From Allocatelliglobosispora scoriae (GTDB taxonomy: Bacteria > Actinomycetota > Actinomycetes > Mycobacteriales > Micromonosporaceae): DNA of 64,000 nucleotides. The stretch lies in assembly GCF_014204945.1 (NCBI RefSeq), contig NZ_JACHMN010000003.1, forward strand, positions 2,046,001 through 2,110,000. Reading direction: 5' to 3'. The notes beneath the pieces were generated by a model. That model made no database searches, had not been told where the DNA came from, and saw nothing but the letters and a program-made list of their open reading frames with translations. Below are positions 16,866 to 25,389 of this stretch, in pieces. The position numbers were made by a program, and so were the translations under genes. The stretch's first letter is position 1. Every line of letters starts with the position of its first letter.

Positions 16866-17561
16866 ATGGTTCCCGACATCCTGCTCATCACCGAGTCCAC
16901 CACCAGCCCCGCGATCAGCCGGGTCCTGCGCGAGGCGGGCCACCGCGTCCGCCGCAGCCCCTCCGTCGCCGTGGCCTGCGAGGCGCTCGCCACCGACGGC
17001 GCCGACCTCGCCCTCGTCGATCTCGGCGTCACCGGGGGAGAGGGCGTCGCGGTGCTGCGCTCGCGTACCCCGGCCGCGATCGTGCTCATCGACTCCGCCT
17101 GGCACCCCGAGCTCGGGCGGCTGCTCGCCGCGGGCGCCGACGACTTCCTCGCCAAGCCCTTCTCCGCCGCGCAGCTCCTCGCCCGGGTCTGGCTGGCGCT
17201 GCTCGGCCGGGCCGCCCCGCGCGACCGCCCGATGACGAGCGGCGGCCTCACCGTCGACCCCGCGACCCGGCAGGCCTGGCTCGACGGGGTGCCGCTGGCC
17301 CTGTCCCGCCTGGAGTTCGACCTGCTCAGCTACCTCACCGCGCGGGCCGGCGAGGTGGTGTCCCGGCAGGAGCTCGCCGACGCGGTCTGGCACGAGCCGC
17401 ACGGCGACCACAACCGGACCATCGACGTGCACCTGAGCTGGCTGCGGCGCAAGCTCGGCGAGACCGCCGCCCGGCCCTGCTACCTGCACACCGTACGCAG
17501 CGTCGGCTTCAGGCTCGCTCTCGACGCAGAGTCCAGGCGTGGTAGTGCGACGTTTGCGTGA
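16866..17561 (+). CDS. Orphan OmpR/PhoB-type response regulator with partly degenerate receiver
   Basis: 231-residue DNA-binding regulator. The receiver domain (about 1-115) keeps the phospho-acceptor aspartate (LALVDLGV) and the lysine (FLAKPF), but the N-terminal acidic pair reads TE instead of DD/DE (LLITESTT). The C-terminal winged helix (about 125-225) is complete, ending in LRRKLGE and HTVRSVGFRL. No histidine kinase gene is next to it. The weakened metal pocket suggests atypical or phosphorylation-independent control. GGAGGA precedes the ATG. Its 3' end overlaps the convergent LysR gene by 53 bases. Confidence 0.85.
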   Translation: MVPDILLITESTTSPAISRVLREAGHRVRRSPSVAVACEALATDGADLALVDLGVTGGEGVAVLRSRTPAAIVLIDSAWHPELGRLLAAGADDFLAKPFSAAQLLARVWLALLGRAAPRDRPMTSGGLTVDPATRQAWLDGVPLALSRLEFDLLSYLTARAGEVVSRQELADAVWHEPHGDHNRTIDVHLSWLRRKLGETAARPCYLHTVRSVGFRLALDAESRRGSATFA

Positions 17562-18459
17562 CCAGCTCGCGGTAGACCTCCGTGGCGAGCTGGTGCAGCG
17601 CCGGGGCGAGCTGCGCGGCCGGGCTCTCCCGCCGCCACGCCAGCAGCTGCCGGTAGCGGATCGGCGAGCCAGCGATCGGTTTCACCACCATGCCGTAGAT
17701 CGGCTTCATCGTGGGCTGGCAGGCCGAGATGCCGACGCCCGCCACGATCATGCGCTGCATGTTCTTCTCGTCCAGGAACTCGTGCGTGCGCACCGGGGCG
17801 AACCCGGCCTGCCGGCACGCCTCGTAGAAGACATCCGGCCAGCCCGCGCCGTCGTCCGGGGTGACGAACCAGGCCTCCCCGGCGAGCTCCGCCAGCGGCA
17901 CCTCGGTCCGCTGCGCCATCCGGTGCCCCGACGGCAGCGCGACGAAGGCGGGTTCCAGGGCGAAGGCCCGGTGCGCGATCGCCGCCGAGTGCCGCAGCTC
18001 CCGACCGGGGTAGTCCAGCACCAGCGCCACGTCGATCAGGTCCGCCTCGAGCAGCTCCACCAGCGCGCCGATCGAGTATTCGCTCTTCACCGTCACCGAC
18101 ACCTCGGGGTGCTCGGCGGCGAGCCGGGCGACGAGATCGGCCACGACCGGGGTGATGGTCGCACCCAGCCGCAGCGTCACCGGCCCGTCCGGCGCGGGTG
18201 TCGGCATCGGGCCCCGGGTCAGCGCGTCGACCCGCGACAGGATGTCGCGGGCCTGGTCGATGACATCGCTGCCGAAAGGGGTGAGGCCCACGCCGGCCGC
18301 GCTGCGGACGAAGAGCTGCCCACCGAGCAGCTCTTCCAGCCGGCGCAGCTGGGTGCTCATCGCGGGTTGGGAGAAGCCCAGCGCGACGGCCGCCGCGCCC
18401 AGGCTGCCGGCGTCGGCGATGGCGCAGAGGGTTCGTAGGTGGCGCAGCTCAAGCCTCAT
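17509..18459 (-). CDS. LysR-family transcriptional regulator
   Basis: 316-residue regulator: N-terminal winged HTH (MRLELRHLRTLCAIADAGSL, then QPAMSTQLRRLEELLG) and a periplasmic-binding-like effector domain (about 90-295). Effector unknown. No divergent target gene adjoins its start, which is unusual for LysR proteins and leaves the regulon unknown. ATG 18459 has a GATAAT-like hexamer 9 bases upstream. The 3' end runs antisense over the last 53 bases of the response-regulator gene. Confidence 0.88.
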   Translation of the reverse strand: MRLELRHLRTLCAIADAGSLGAAAVALGFSQPAMSTQLRRLEELLGGQLFVRSAAGVGLTPFGSDVIDQARDILSRVDALTRGPMPTPAPDGPVTLRLGATITPVVADLVARLAAEHPEVSVTVKSEYSIGALVELLEADLIDVALVLDYPGRELRHSAAIAHRAFALEPAFVALPSGHRMAQRTEVPLAELAGEAWFVTPDDGAGWPDVFYEACRQAGFAPVRTHEFLDEKNMQRMIVAGVGISACQPTMKPIYGMVVKPIAGSPIRYRQLLAWRRESPAAQLAPALHQLATEVYRELVTQTSHYHAWTLRRERA

Positions 18460-18764
18460 GAAAGTCTCATTATCCGGCACCCGCCCCGCTCGCGCGGCGG
18501 GGTACCTCGGAGTCCGAGCGGCTGAGATCGGCCGCGGCGGCTGCTCGCGTCCGCGGAGCGCGGGCACCGGCGCGCCCCCGGACGGTTTCCGCACGCCGCT
18601 GGTGCCCGCGTTACCGCCGGTAGGACAGATGGCGGAACGCTCACCGCCGGACCGGCGATGAGCGTTCCGCCATCTGGAAGCGGGGTGCCTCAGGGGTTTC
18701 GCATGCCGTCGGCGCGTCCGCTCCTACCCGTGTCGGCGTGCCGCCGCGTCAGGTCGACCCGGCA
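18460..18764. other. Intergenic region, one hairpin
   Basis: 305 bases with no credible gene. The only structure seen is the inverted repeat at 18626-18676. Confidence 0.6.
18626..18676 (-). terminator. Strong inverted repeat after the small secreted-protein gene
   Basis: Perfect 18-base arms: CAGATGGCGGAACGCTCA (18626-18643) and its complement (18659-18676), 15-base loop. Downstream of the minus-strand gene ending at 18765. Same design as families A-D but a different sequence. Confidence 0.7.
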
Positions 18765-19190
18765 TCAGGGGAAGGTGACGATCGGGCTTGATCGGACCTC
18801 GTAGAGGACGCTGGCGCTGTTGTAGATGTAGATCACGGTCTTCATCTTGGCCGGTTCGACCGGCGGGTGGCCGAGGGGCCAGTAGCGGTACCAGCAGCAG
18901 TAGTGCCCGGTGGTGGTGAATCGGGTCTTCGCCGACACCCACATGCCGTTGTCGTCGCTGCCGCGGATGACGTGGATGGCGACCCGGTAGTAGTAGCGGT
19001 TGTTGCTGGGGGCCGTGTCCAGGTAGAAGTCCGCCCGGATGTTGTCGGCGCCGGCGCCCCAGTCGACGCACGGCGAGAGGATGGACGACGGCGTGCAGCC
19101 TCCCACGGCGAGGGCGGGTGTCGCGAAGACGAACACGCCGACGGTGGCCGTCGGCGCGAGGGTGACCAGTTGCGCAAGTCGTTTCAGCAC
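18765..19190 (-). CDS. Small secreted protein of unknown function
   Basis: 141-residue protein with a signal peptide (MLKRLAQLVTLAPTATVGVF, cleavage near ALAVGG) and a compact mature domain rich in Tyr and Trp (NNRYYYRVAIHVI, HYCCWYRYWPLG). Four or more cysteines (GGCTP, SPCVD, YCCW) could make disulfides. I recognise no family. The start is GTG, with GGGAGA just upstream. It stands alone with its own terminator-like repeat. It may be an extracellular beta-sandwich protein, but nothing fixes a role. Confidence 0.65.
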   Translation of the reverse strand: MLKRLAQLVTLAPTATVGVFVFATPALAVGGCTPSSILSPCVDWGAGADNIRADFYLDTAPSNNRYYYRVAIHVIRGSDDNGMWVSAKTRFTTTGHYCCWYRYWPLGHPPVEPAKMKTVIYIYNSASVLYEVRSSPIVTFP

Positions 19191-19466
19191 TCATTCTCCC
19201 AGGGGTCGACATTCCTGATCGGACCGGAGCATCGTGGCGAGCGGGCATGACACACGTCGTGGTGTCGGCGCAATGTCCTTGTGGGGCACAGCGAACCAGT
19301 CAATCCACATCGGACACGAACATCGACCGTGCCGGCCGGGCCATCCACGTCAGGGGTTCTTAGACCACGCCCGGAGGTGGTGGCGCACCCGTGATGGCGG
19401 GTCGGTAGGCGTACTCGCCCCGAGACCTCCACCCCGGGCCCGCCGCCCGCGCGTCGGGTGGTCGCC

Positions 19467-20411
19467 TCAGGGTGCGTAGCGGCCCGGCTCCAGGACGAGG
19501 GCGGCGGCGCCGGCCAACCCGGCGTTGGTGCCGAGCTCGGCGGGTACGACATTGAGCCGCTGCAGGAACTCCAGCTTGGCGTAGTCGCGCAGGTACCGGC
19601 GGACCGGGTCGAAGAGGAGGTCCCCGGCCCGGGCGACCCCGCCGCCGATGATCGCCCGGTCGACATCGCAGAGCGCGGCGGCGGTGACGATGCCGGCCGC
19701 GATCGCCTGCCCGGCCCGCTCGAAGGCCTGCATGGCGATCCGGTCCCCGCCCCGTGCGGCGATGTCCAGCGTGATCGCCGTCGGCGGCCCGTCGGGGCGC
19801 CAGCCGTTGCGCAGCGCCCACTTCGCCATGCTGGGCCCGCTCGCGATCGACTCGACGCAGCCGATGCCGCCGCACGGGCACCGGTCGCCGTGCAGGTCCA
19901 CCACGACGTGGCCGAGGTGCCCGGCGTTCGCCGTCGGGCCGTGCATCAGGCGGCCGCCGATGATCAGGCCGCCGCCGACACCGGTGGAGACCACGAGCAC
20001 CAGCAGGTCGTCGTGGCCGCGCCCGGCACCGAGCCAGTGCTCGCCGGCGGCCGCGCAGTTGCCGTCGCCCGCGAGGACCACCGGCACGTTCGGGACCAGG
20101 TCGGAGACGCGTTCCACGATGGGGAAGGAGCGCCAGCCGGAGATGTTGACCGGGCTCAGCGTGCCGCTCTTGAGCTCCAGCGGTCCGGCCGCGCCGATGC
20201 CGATGCCGTCGACCCGCCGCCCGTCGAGAGCCTTGCCGATGATACCGGCGAGGGCGGCGAAGACCTCCTCGCCGTCGCCCTTCGGCGTCGGGGTGGAGAC
20301 CGGTTCGCCGATCAGCCCGTCCGGTCCGGCGAGGCAGGCGGCGAGTTTGGTGCCACCGATGTCGACGGCGAGGACGAGCTGTTCAGAGGTAGGGTGGTCG
20401 GCGTGACGCAT
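19467..20411 (-). CDS. ROK-family sugar kinase
   Basis: 314-residue cytoplasmic kinase. The ATP-binding DIGGTK motif is at the N-terminus (LVLAVDIGGTKLAACLAG); a catalytic GDGN follows; STGVGGGLIIGG is the second phosphate loop; and the ROK zinc site is NAGHLGH with CPCGGIGCVE. This is the set for glucokinase or N-acetylhexosamine kinase; specificity is not decided. The context of a divergent LacI regulator and a ROK repressor points to control of uptake of a particular sugar. The ATG at 20411 overlaps the 5' end of the divergent LacI gene by 9 bases, so promoter and leader signals of each gene lie within the other. Confidence 0.9.
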   Translation of the reverse strand: MRHADHPTSEQLVLAVDIGGTKLAACLAGPDGLIGEPVSTPTPKGDGEEVFAALAGIIGKALDGRRVDGIGIGAAGPLELKSGTLSPVNISGWRSFPIVERVSDLVPNVPVVLAGDGNCAAAGEHWLGAGRGHDDLLVLVVSTGVGGGLIIGGRLMHGPTANAGHLGHVVVDLHGDRCPCGGIGCVESIASGPSMAKWALRNGWRPDGPPTAITLDIAARGGDRIAMQAFERAGQAIAAGIVTAAALCDVDRAIIGGGVARAGDLLFDPVRRYLRDYAKLEFLQRLNVVPAELGTNAGLAGAAALVLEPGRYAP

Positions 20412-20414
20412 GCG
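20403..20414. promoter_or_regulatory. Overlapping divergent start codons with a small palindrome
   Basis: The GTG of the LacI gene (20403-20405) and the ATG of the ROK kinase (20409-20411, minus) lie within 9 bases. CGCATGCG (20407-20414) is centred on this overlap and could be part of an autoregulatory operator. Confidence 0.5.
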
Positions 20415-21413
20415 CACGGCGACAGGCTCCGCCGACCGACCATGGTCGACGTGGCCCAGCGCGCGGGAGTCAGCCTCAAGACCGTCTCCCGTGTGATCAA
20501 CAAATCCCCGCACGTCCAGCAGGACCTCATCGACCGGGTGCTGGAGTCGGCCGCCGCGCTGGGCTTCCGGCGCAACCACAACGCCAGCACGCTGCGCTCC
20601 GGCCTGCCGACGGCGACGATCGGGCTGCTCATCGAGGAGATCGCCAACCCGTTCTACTCCACCATCGCCGACGTGGCGGCGGAGGTCGCCCGGCACCACG
20701 AGACGCTGCTCATCACCGCCAGCTCCGAGGAGGACCCGGCGCGCGAGCAGCAGCTCCTGCGGGACCTCTGCGCCCGCCGCGTCGACGGGCTGCTCGTCGT
20801 GCCGACCGGCGCCGATCATGCCTTCCTGCGGCCGGAGGTGGAGCTCGGCGTACCCGTCGTGTTCCTGGACCGCCCCGCGACCGGCCTGCTCGCCGACACC
20901 GTGCTGCTGGACAACCGGGGTGGCGCCCGCGACGGCGTGGCGGGCCTCGTCGCCGCCGGGCACCGGCGCATCGCCGTGCTGCTGGACTCGCTGAGCGTCT
21001 ACACCATGCACGAGCGGGTGCTCGGCGCCCAGGAGGCGCTCGCCGCGGCGGGCCTGGCGTGGGATCCGTCGCTGGTGCGCCAGGACGTCCGCGACCCCGC
21101 CGCCGCGGGGCGTGCCGTCGCCGAGCTGCTCGATCGCGCGGACCCGCCGACTGCCTTCTTCGCGCTCAACAACAGGATCACGGTCGGCGCTCTGCAGGAG
21201 CTGTGGCGGCGCCGCAGCGACGCCGGGCTGGCCGGGTTCGACGATTTCGAGCTGTCGCATCTGATGCCTCGTCCTCTCACTGTGGTCGCCTATGACCTGC
21301 GCGCCTATGCGCGGACGGCGGCGGAGCTGCTCTTCGGCCGGATCGGCGGCGACCATTCGGCGCCGCGCACGGTGATCCTGCCGACCAGGTTGGTCCAGCA
21401 CCCTTCCCCCTAG
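20403..21413 (+). CDS. LacI-family transcriptional regulator
   Basis: 336-residue sugar-responsive repressor. The HTH (TMVDVAQRAGVSLKTVSRVI) and hinge helix (NHNASTLRSG) lead into a periplasmic-binding-like effector domain (about 70-330). The GTG at 20403 is preferred because GAGGTAGGG lies upstream. ATG 20442 would remove residues before the HTH and lacks a binding site. It is divergent from, and overlaps, the ROK kinase gene, which is its likely target. Its TAG stop shares a CTAG with the stop of the convergent ROK repressor. Confidence 0.9.
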   Translation: MTHAHGDRLRRPTMVDVAQRAGVSLKTVSRVINKSPHVQQDLIDRVLESAAALGFRRNHNASTLRSGLPTATIGLLIEEIANPFYSTIADVAAEVARHHETLLITASSEEDPAREQQLLRDLCARRVDGLLVVPTGADHAFLRPEVELGVPVVFLDRPATGLLADTVLLDNRGGARDGVAGLVAAGHRRIAVLLDSLSVYTMHERVLGAQEALAAAGLAWDPSLVRQDVRDPAAAGRAVAELLDRADPPTAFFALNNRITVGALQELWRRRSDAGLAGFDDFELSHLMPRPLTVVAYDLRAYARTAAELLFGRIGGDHSAPRTVILPTRLVQHPSP

Positions 21414-22639
21414 GGGGGTCCGGCCTCCGCCCAGCCGGCACCGGCCGGCAGCGCGGCGGCCTGCACGCCCAGCGCCAGGGCGATCGCCCCGAGGGCTGCG
21501 GCGTGCTCGCCGAGATGAGCGGGGACGACCTTGACGGCGTCGGCCGCCGCAGGCATCGCTGTGTCGGCGAGCCCTCGGCGCAACGGTTCCAGCAGCAGGC
21601 CGGTCGCCGCACCGAGCTCGCCGCCGAGCACGATCCGATCGGGGTTGAGCAGGTTGACCAGGCCGCCGAGGGCGACGCCGAGCTGGTGCCCGGCGTCGGC
21701 GAGCAGGCGGCGGCAGCCCCGGTCCCCGTCGGCCGCCATCGTCACGAGCTCGGCGAAGTCGCGCAGCTGGGGGTGGGACCTGCGGGCGTGCTCCACCATC
21801 GCCCGGCCGCCCGCCGAGAGCTCCAGGCAGCCGCGGTTGCCGCAGCGGCAGACCGGTCCGCGCGCGTCGAGGGTGACGTGGCCGAGCTCCCCGGCGGTGC
21901 CGATCGTGCCGCGGTAGAGCCGTCCATCCAGGACGATGCCGCCGCCGATGCCGGTCGCGACCTTGACGTAGACCAGGCCGCTGCAGCCCTGCCCGGCGCC
22001 CCAGACGAATTCGCCGAGCGCGCCGAGGTTGGCGTCGTTCTCCACCCGGACCGGGCGGCCGAGCCGGATGGCGAGCTCGTCGGCGGCGATCATCGCGGCC
22101 CAGGCGGGGAGCAGCGGCGGCGAGCCGATGCGCCCGGACTTGGTCATCGGGGCGGGCAGGCCGAGACCGACGGCGGCCACGTCGTCGCGGGTGGAACCGA
22201 TTCCGGTCAGTGCCCGGTCGACGAGCTCGACCGCCTGATCGAGGACGCTGTCGGCCTCCTCGTCGGCGTCGAAGCTCAGCCGGACCGCGCTGTCGTCGAT
22301 GACCTGGTGGCCGAGGTCGGCGATCGCGACCCGGACGTGGCGGCGGCCGATGTCGAGGCCGATGGCGAGACCGGCGGCGCGGGCGAGCCGTACCACGGCG
22401 GCGGGGCGGCCTCCGGCGGGGCCGACGGCGGTCTTCAGCTCCTCCTCGACCAGGCCGGCGGCGCCGAGCTCGGTGACGCCGTTGGCGACCGTGGGCCGTG
22501 AGAGTCCAGTGAGGACGGTCAGCTCAGCGCGCGTGCGGGGGCCGTGGATGCGAAGCACCTCAGCCACCCGGCGCGTGTTGGGGCTGAGCGTCCCGAGCAT
22601 GCGGACATACTTCATCTCCGGCCTAGTTTTGTCAAACAT
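21410..22639 (-). CDS. ROK-family transcriptional repressor (NagC/XylR type)
   Basis: 409-residue regulator: N-terminal winged HTH (RRVAEVLRIHGPRTRAELTV, then SRPTVANGVTEL) fused to a ROK domain with the zinc motif CRCGNRGCLE and a GTAGELGH loop. Such proteins bind a sugar or sugar phosphate through the kinase-like domain. ATG 22639 is chosen because CGAGG lies upstream; ATG 22615 (MKYVRMLGTL) is the alternative. The gene converges on the LacI gene, with both TAG stops in one CTAG. Confidence 0.88.
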   Translation of the reverse strand: MFDKTRPEMKYVRMLGTLSPNTRRVAEVLRIHGPRTRAELTVLTGLSRPTVANGVTELGAAGLVEEELKTAVGPAGGRPAAVVRLARAAGLAIGLDIGRRHVRVAIADLGHQVIDDSAVRLSFDADEEADSVLDQAVELVDRALTGIGSTRDDVAAVGLGLPAPMTKSGRIGSPPLLPAWAAMIAADELAIRLGRPVRVENDANLGALGEFVWGAGQGCSGLVYVKVATGIGGGIVLDGRLYRGTIGTAGELGHVTLDARGPVCRCGNRGCLELSAGGRAMVEHARRSHPQLRDFAELVTMAADGDRGCRRLLADAGHQLGVALGGLVNLLNPDRIVLGGELGAATGLLLEPLRRGLADTAMPAAADAVKVVPAHLGEHAAALGAIALALGVQAAALPAGAGWAEAGPP

Positions 22640-22694
22640 TGACTGAACCTCGGGCAAGAGCCCGAAATGCCACGGCCCGTCCGACATCCGCCGT

Positions 22695-22758
22695 CACATT
22701 TTGCAGCAAAGCCCGCCTATTCATGCATGAATAGACGGGCTTTGCTGCAAAACATGAA
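22695..22758 (-). repeat. Family B inverted repeat, copy 3 with changed core
   Basis: TTTTGCAGCAAAGCCCG pairs with CGGGCTTTGCTGCAAAA; the apex TATTCATGCATGAATA is palindromic. The arms differ together from other family B copies (GCCCG for GCGTG), so pairing is kept. It lies just after the stop of the ArsR-like gene. Confidence 0.85.
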
Positions 22759-22772
22759 GAGATCACGAAGGT

Positions 22773-23756
22773 TCAGTCATTGCGGAGCAGCTCCATGCCG
22801 AGGCGGGTGAGCTGATGGACCATGCGGTTGCGGTCGCGGTGGCTGGTGATCAGCCGGGCGTCGCGCAGGATGGTGGCGTGCTCGCTCGCCGACGCGACGG
22901 AGATGGCCGCCCGGCGGGCCAGATCGCTGGTCGTGGCACCGGTGCCGATCGCGTAGAGCATCGCCGACCGGGTCTGCCCGATCAGGGGGCCGAGGCTGCC
23001 GTTCTCCTTCGCCTCGACGGTGACGATGGTGCCGGGCGGCCGCTCCACCGGATAGATCAGCACCGGTGGCAGCTCCGGGTCGAAGAGCGTGACCGGCTGG
23101 ACGAGGTTGAAGTAGGACGGGATGAGGGTCAGGCCGCGACCGCCGAGGTGCACCTCCTGGTCGCGGTGCGCCGGGACGCGCAGCTCGCCGCCGGAGTAGG
23201 AGGCCATCGGCCGAAGGCTGTTGAGCAGCGCCTCGACGCCGCCGTTCATCATCTCCCGCATCCGCTGGCCGCGGTCGCGGTCGATCGCCGAGTCGATCCG
23301 GGGCTGGTGCGGGGCGATCGCCAGCGAATGGAAGGCCCGCATCGAGTCGGTGAGCCGCTTCAGCGCCGCCGGCTCGCCCCGGACCAGTTCGGGGATGCCC
23401 GGCGGCAGCTTGCTGTTGCGCTCGGCGAGCCGCCGCAGATCGCGGCCCAGCATGGGGATCGGGGTCGAGCGGATCGCTTCGAGGCCGTACTCCAGTCCTC
23501 GGGCGGACTCGGCCGGGGTGAGGAAGTCGGGGTAATAGCCGATGGTCGGGCTCAACGCGAGCAGCAGCCGGAGCTCGTCGCGGGGCACCTTCGCCTTCAG
23601 CTCGGCCAGGCTCGTCTGCCGCCACTCGGTGAAGAGGAGGTCGCCCTGCTGTCGGCGGAGCATCTGCAGACCCATGATCATTTCCCAGCCGGGGTCCGGC
23701 TGGGACGCGATGCGCGTACGGGCGATGTCCTCGGAGGTGAACACGATCCGCAGCAT
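22773..23756 (-). CDS. ArsR-like winged-helix transcriptional regulator (327 aa)
   Basis: Cytoplasmic regulator with a C-terminal winged helix (about 255-327): ATTSDLARRAAISVASASEH, then ATILRDARLITSHRDRNRMVHQ. The long N-terminal domain of about 240 residues is shared by a large actinomycete group annotated as ArsR-type helix-turn-helix proteins; its ligand is unknown. No classical metal-binding cysteines are seen. GGGAGGGG precedes the ATG and a TAGAGT hexamer (23784-23789) may be its -10 box. No obvious target adjoins except the divergent hydrolase gene. Confidence 0.75.
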   Translation of the reverse strand: MLRIVFTSEDIARTRIASQPDPGWEMIMGLQMLRRQQGDLLFTEWRQTSLAELKAKVPRDELRLLLALSPTIGYYPDFLTPAESARGLEYGLEAIRSTPIPMLGRDLRRLAERNSKLPPGIPELVRGEPAALKRLTDSMRAFHSLAIAPHQPRIDSAIDRDRGQRMREMMNGGVEALLNSLRPMASYSGGELRVPAHRDQEVHLGGRGLTLIPSYFNLVQPVTLFDPELPPVLIYPVERPPGTIVTVEAKENGSLGPLIGQTRSAMLYAIGTGATTSDLARRAAISVASASEHATILRDARLITSHRDRNRMVHQLTRLGMELLRND

Positions 23757-23898
23757 GAAACCCCTCCCCGTCGAAGTGACGTGACTCTACCGCCAGGCGG
23801 CTACAACTGGTCAGACGCTGATGATGCCGCAGCGGATGCGCCGAGGGTCCACTATTTCCCACGGGCCGGGGCGCCCTCGCCCGCATGTTACCTATGCG

Positions 23899-23904
23899 TA
23901 GCAT
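23899..23904 (+). promoter_or_regulatory. Candidate leaderless -10 box of the alpha/beta hydrolase gene
   Basis: TAGCAT ends exactly 6 bases before ATG 23911; no ribosome binding site. Confidence 0.55.
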
Positions 23905-23910
23905 CGGGTC

Positions 23911-24732
23911 ATGCAGTTCCTCGTCGATCGGGGCACGGACCGGCTCGCCGTTCGCCGCCACGACAATCCGCGGGCGGACACCGTCATCGTGATCTTCCCG
24001 GCGATGGGCGTCCCGGCCGGCTACTACGACCGTTTCGCCGCCGCCCTGGTCGGGGCGGGCTACGAGGTGGCCGTCGCCGACCTGCGCGGCACCGGGGACA
24101 GCACGCCCCGCCCCACCCGCGCCTCCGCCTACGGGTACGCCGACCTCGCCGACGACGTGGGCGCCGTCCTCGAATCGCTGGCCGACCGGCGGGCCGGACG
24201 CCGGACGCTGCTGCTGGGGCACTCCCTCGGCGGGCAGGCGTGCGTTCTCCGGCTGGCCCGGTCGAGTGCCTCGGTCGACGGGCTGGTGCTGATCGGCGTC
24301 GGCCTGCCCTACTGGCGGAGCTACGACCGCCGGCGCCTCGGCGTCTACGGATTCACCCAGGCGATCGCCGCCACGAGCGCCCTGCTCGGCATCTGGCCCG
24401 GCTGGGGCTTCGGCGGCAGGCAGGCGCGCGGGGTGATCCGGGACTGGGGACACACGGCTCGCCACGGAGTGTTCCCCGGCGGGCTCGGGGAGGAACGGCT
24501 CGCCGGGATCTCGGTGCCGGTGCTCGCCATCAGCGTCGACGACGACCGGTACACGCCGCCGTCGACCACCGACCACCTGACCGCGAAGCTGACCGGATCC
24601 GTGGTGACCCGGCACCATCTGAGCCGGGACGAGGCCGGTGTCGCGCTCGACCATTTCCGCTGGGTGAAGGCCGGATCGGCGATCAGCCGCCGCATCGACA
24701 CCTGGCTGGGCGACCGGGTGATCGCCGACTGA
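23911..24732 (+). CDS. Alpha/beta-fold hydrolase
   Basis: 273-residue cytoplasmic serine hydrolase of the S33-like group. The nucleophile elbow is GHSLGG (about residues 103-108), the acid is in SVDDDRYTPP, and the histidine is near DHFRW. An oxyanion-type segment FPAMGVPAGYYDRFA lies early. Substrate unknown; a lipid or ester hydrolase is likely. It precedes a small membrane-protein gene by 44 bases, but that gene has its own -10-like box, so they need not be one operon. Confidence 0.82.
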   Translation: MQFLVDRGTDRLAVRRHDNPRADTVIVIFPAMGVPAGYYDRFAAALVGAGYEVAVADLRGTGDSTPRPTRASAYGYADLADDVGAVLESLADRRAGRRTLLLGHSLGGQACVLRLARSSASVDGLVLIGVGLPYWRSYDRRRLGVYGFTQAIAATSALLGIWPGWGFGGRQARGVIRDWGHTARHGVFPGGLGEERLAGISVPVLAISVDDDRYTPPSTTDHLTAKLTGSVVTRHHLSRDEAGVALDHFRWVKAGSAISRRIDTWLGDRVIAD

Positions 24733-24764
24733 CCCGAGGGCTGCGGCCTTCGGCCGGGTCGGCA

Positions 24765-24770
24765 TATCGT
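24765..24770 (+). promoter_or_regulatory. Candidate leaderless -10 box of the four-helix membrane protein gene
   Basis: TATCGT ends 6 bases before ATG 24777; the spacer contains GAGG, too close to the ATG to act as a normal ribosome binding site. Confidence 0.45.
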
Positions 24771-24776
24771 GCGAGG

Positions 24777-25301
24777 ATGCCCGACATGGTGCGTCGCATG
24801 CTGCTGGTCGGAGGTGCCGCATTGGCCCTCATCGGTTTCGTCCTGGGCCTGAGCTCCATCGCCCTGCCGTGGCTCGACATCGATGTGGTGGCCCGGGTCG
24901 ACCTCATCGGCTTCTCCCGCCAGCAGCACGACTCCAAGCCCGTCTTCGCCCTCGACGGCGGCGCCTGGTTCTTCGTCGTCCTGATGCTGCTCTTCCTGCT
25001 TGTCCTCGCCGCCACCCTCACCTCGGGCGCGGTCTCCCGCCTCCTCGGCGGCGCCGGCATGGCGCTCTCGGTGGCCGGCCTCGCGGTCGTGGTCGCGATC
25101 TGGCCCGACACCGATGCCGGAGACTCTTCCGTGGTCTCCGCCCTGGGCTTCGCCCAGGCCCAGACGGAGCTGACGGTGGGCGTGGGCGCCGTCCTGGCCC
25201 CGATCGCCCTGCTCATCCTGGGCGCCGCGGCCCTCCTGATCGGCCTGGGCGGCGGCATCGGCGACTGGCTCCGCCGAGTAGTGGCCGCAGCCGCCGCGTA
25301 A
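24777..25301 (+). CDS. Predicted four-helix membrane protein
   Basis: 174-residue integral membrane protein with four hydrophobic segments: LLVGGAALALIGFVLGL, AWFFVVLMLLFLLVLAATL, LLGGAGMALSVAGLAVVVAI and VLAPIALLILGAAALLIGL. The loop after helix 1 (residues about 32-60) is polar and probably extracytoplasmic. No family is recognised and no functional residue stands out. It is followed by a family C repeat that also serves the convergent gene at 25389. Confidence 0.7.
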   Translation: MPDMVRRMLLVGGAALALIGFVLGLSSIALPWLDIDVVARVDLIGFSRQQHDSKPVFALDGGAWFFVVLMLLFLLVLAATLTSGAVSRLLGGAGMALSVAGLAVVVAIWPDTDAGDSSVVSALGFAQAQTELTVGVGAVLAPIALLILGAAALLIGLGGGIGDWLRRVVAAAAA

Positions 25302-25305
25302 CCCC

Positions 25306-25389
25306 AAAAATTCGCGTTGATCAAGGGAAGACTCGCCGCACATCGGACACCCGAGATGGTGAGTCTTCCCTTGATCAACGCGAATTTTT
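25306..25389. repeat. Family C long inverted repeat, copy 2
   Basis: 29-base perfect arms (25306-25334 and 25361-25389), 26-base loop. It matches copy 1 (7377-7460) except for the outermost base pair and one loop base. The right arm runs into the stop codon of the convergent gene (25389-25391). Confidence 0.9.

Noticed and set aside
13856..17545. Plus-strand open frame of about 1229 residues over the M9 peptidase gene
   Set aside because: It spans several unrelated genes and its product is shadow-like; the minus strand has HEFTH, PKD and PPC motifs.
19191..19466. Possible small gene between the secreted protein and ROK kinase genes
   Set aside because: Open frames here have no coding composition, start signal or recognisable motif.
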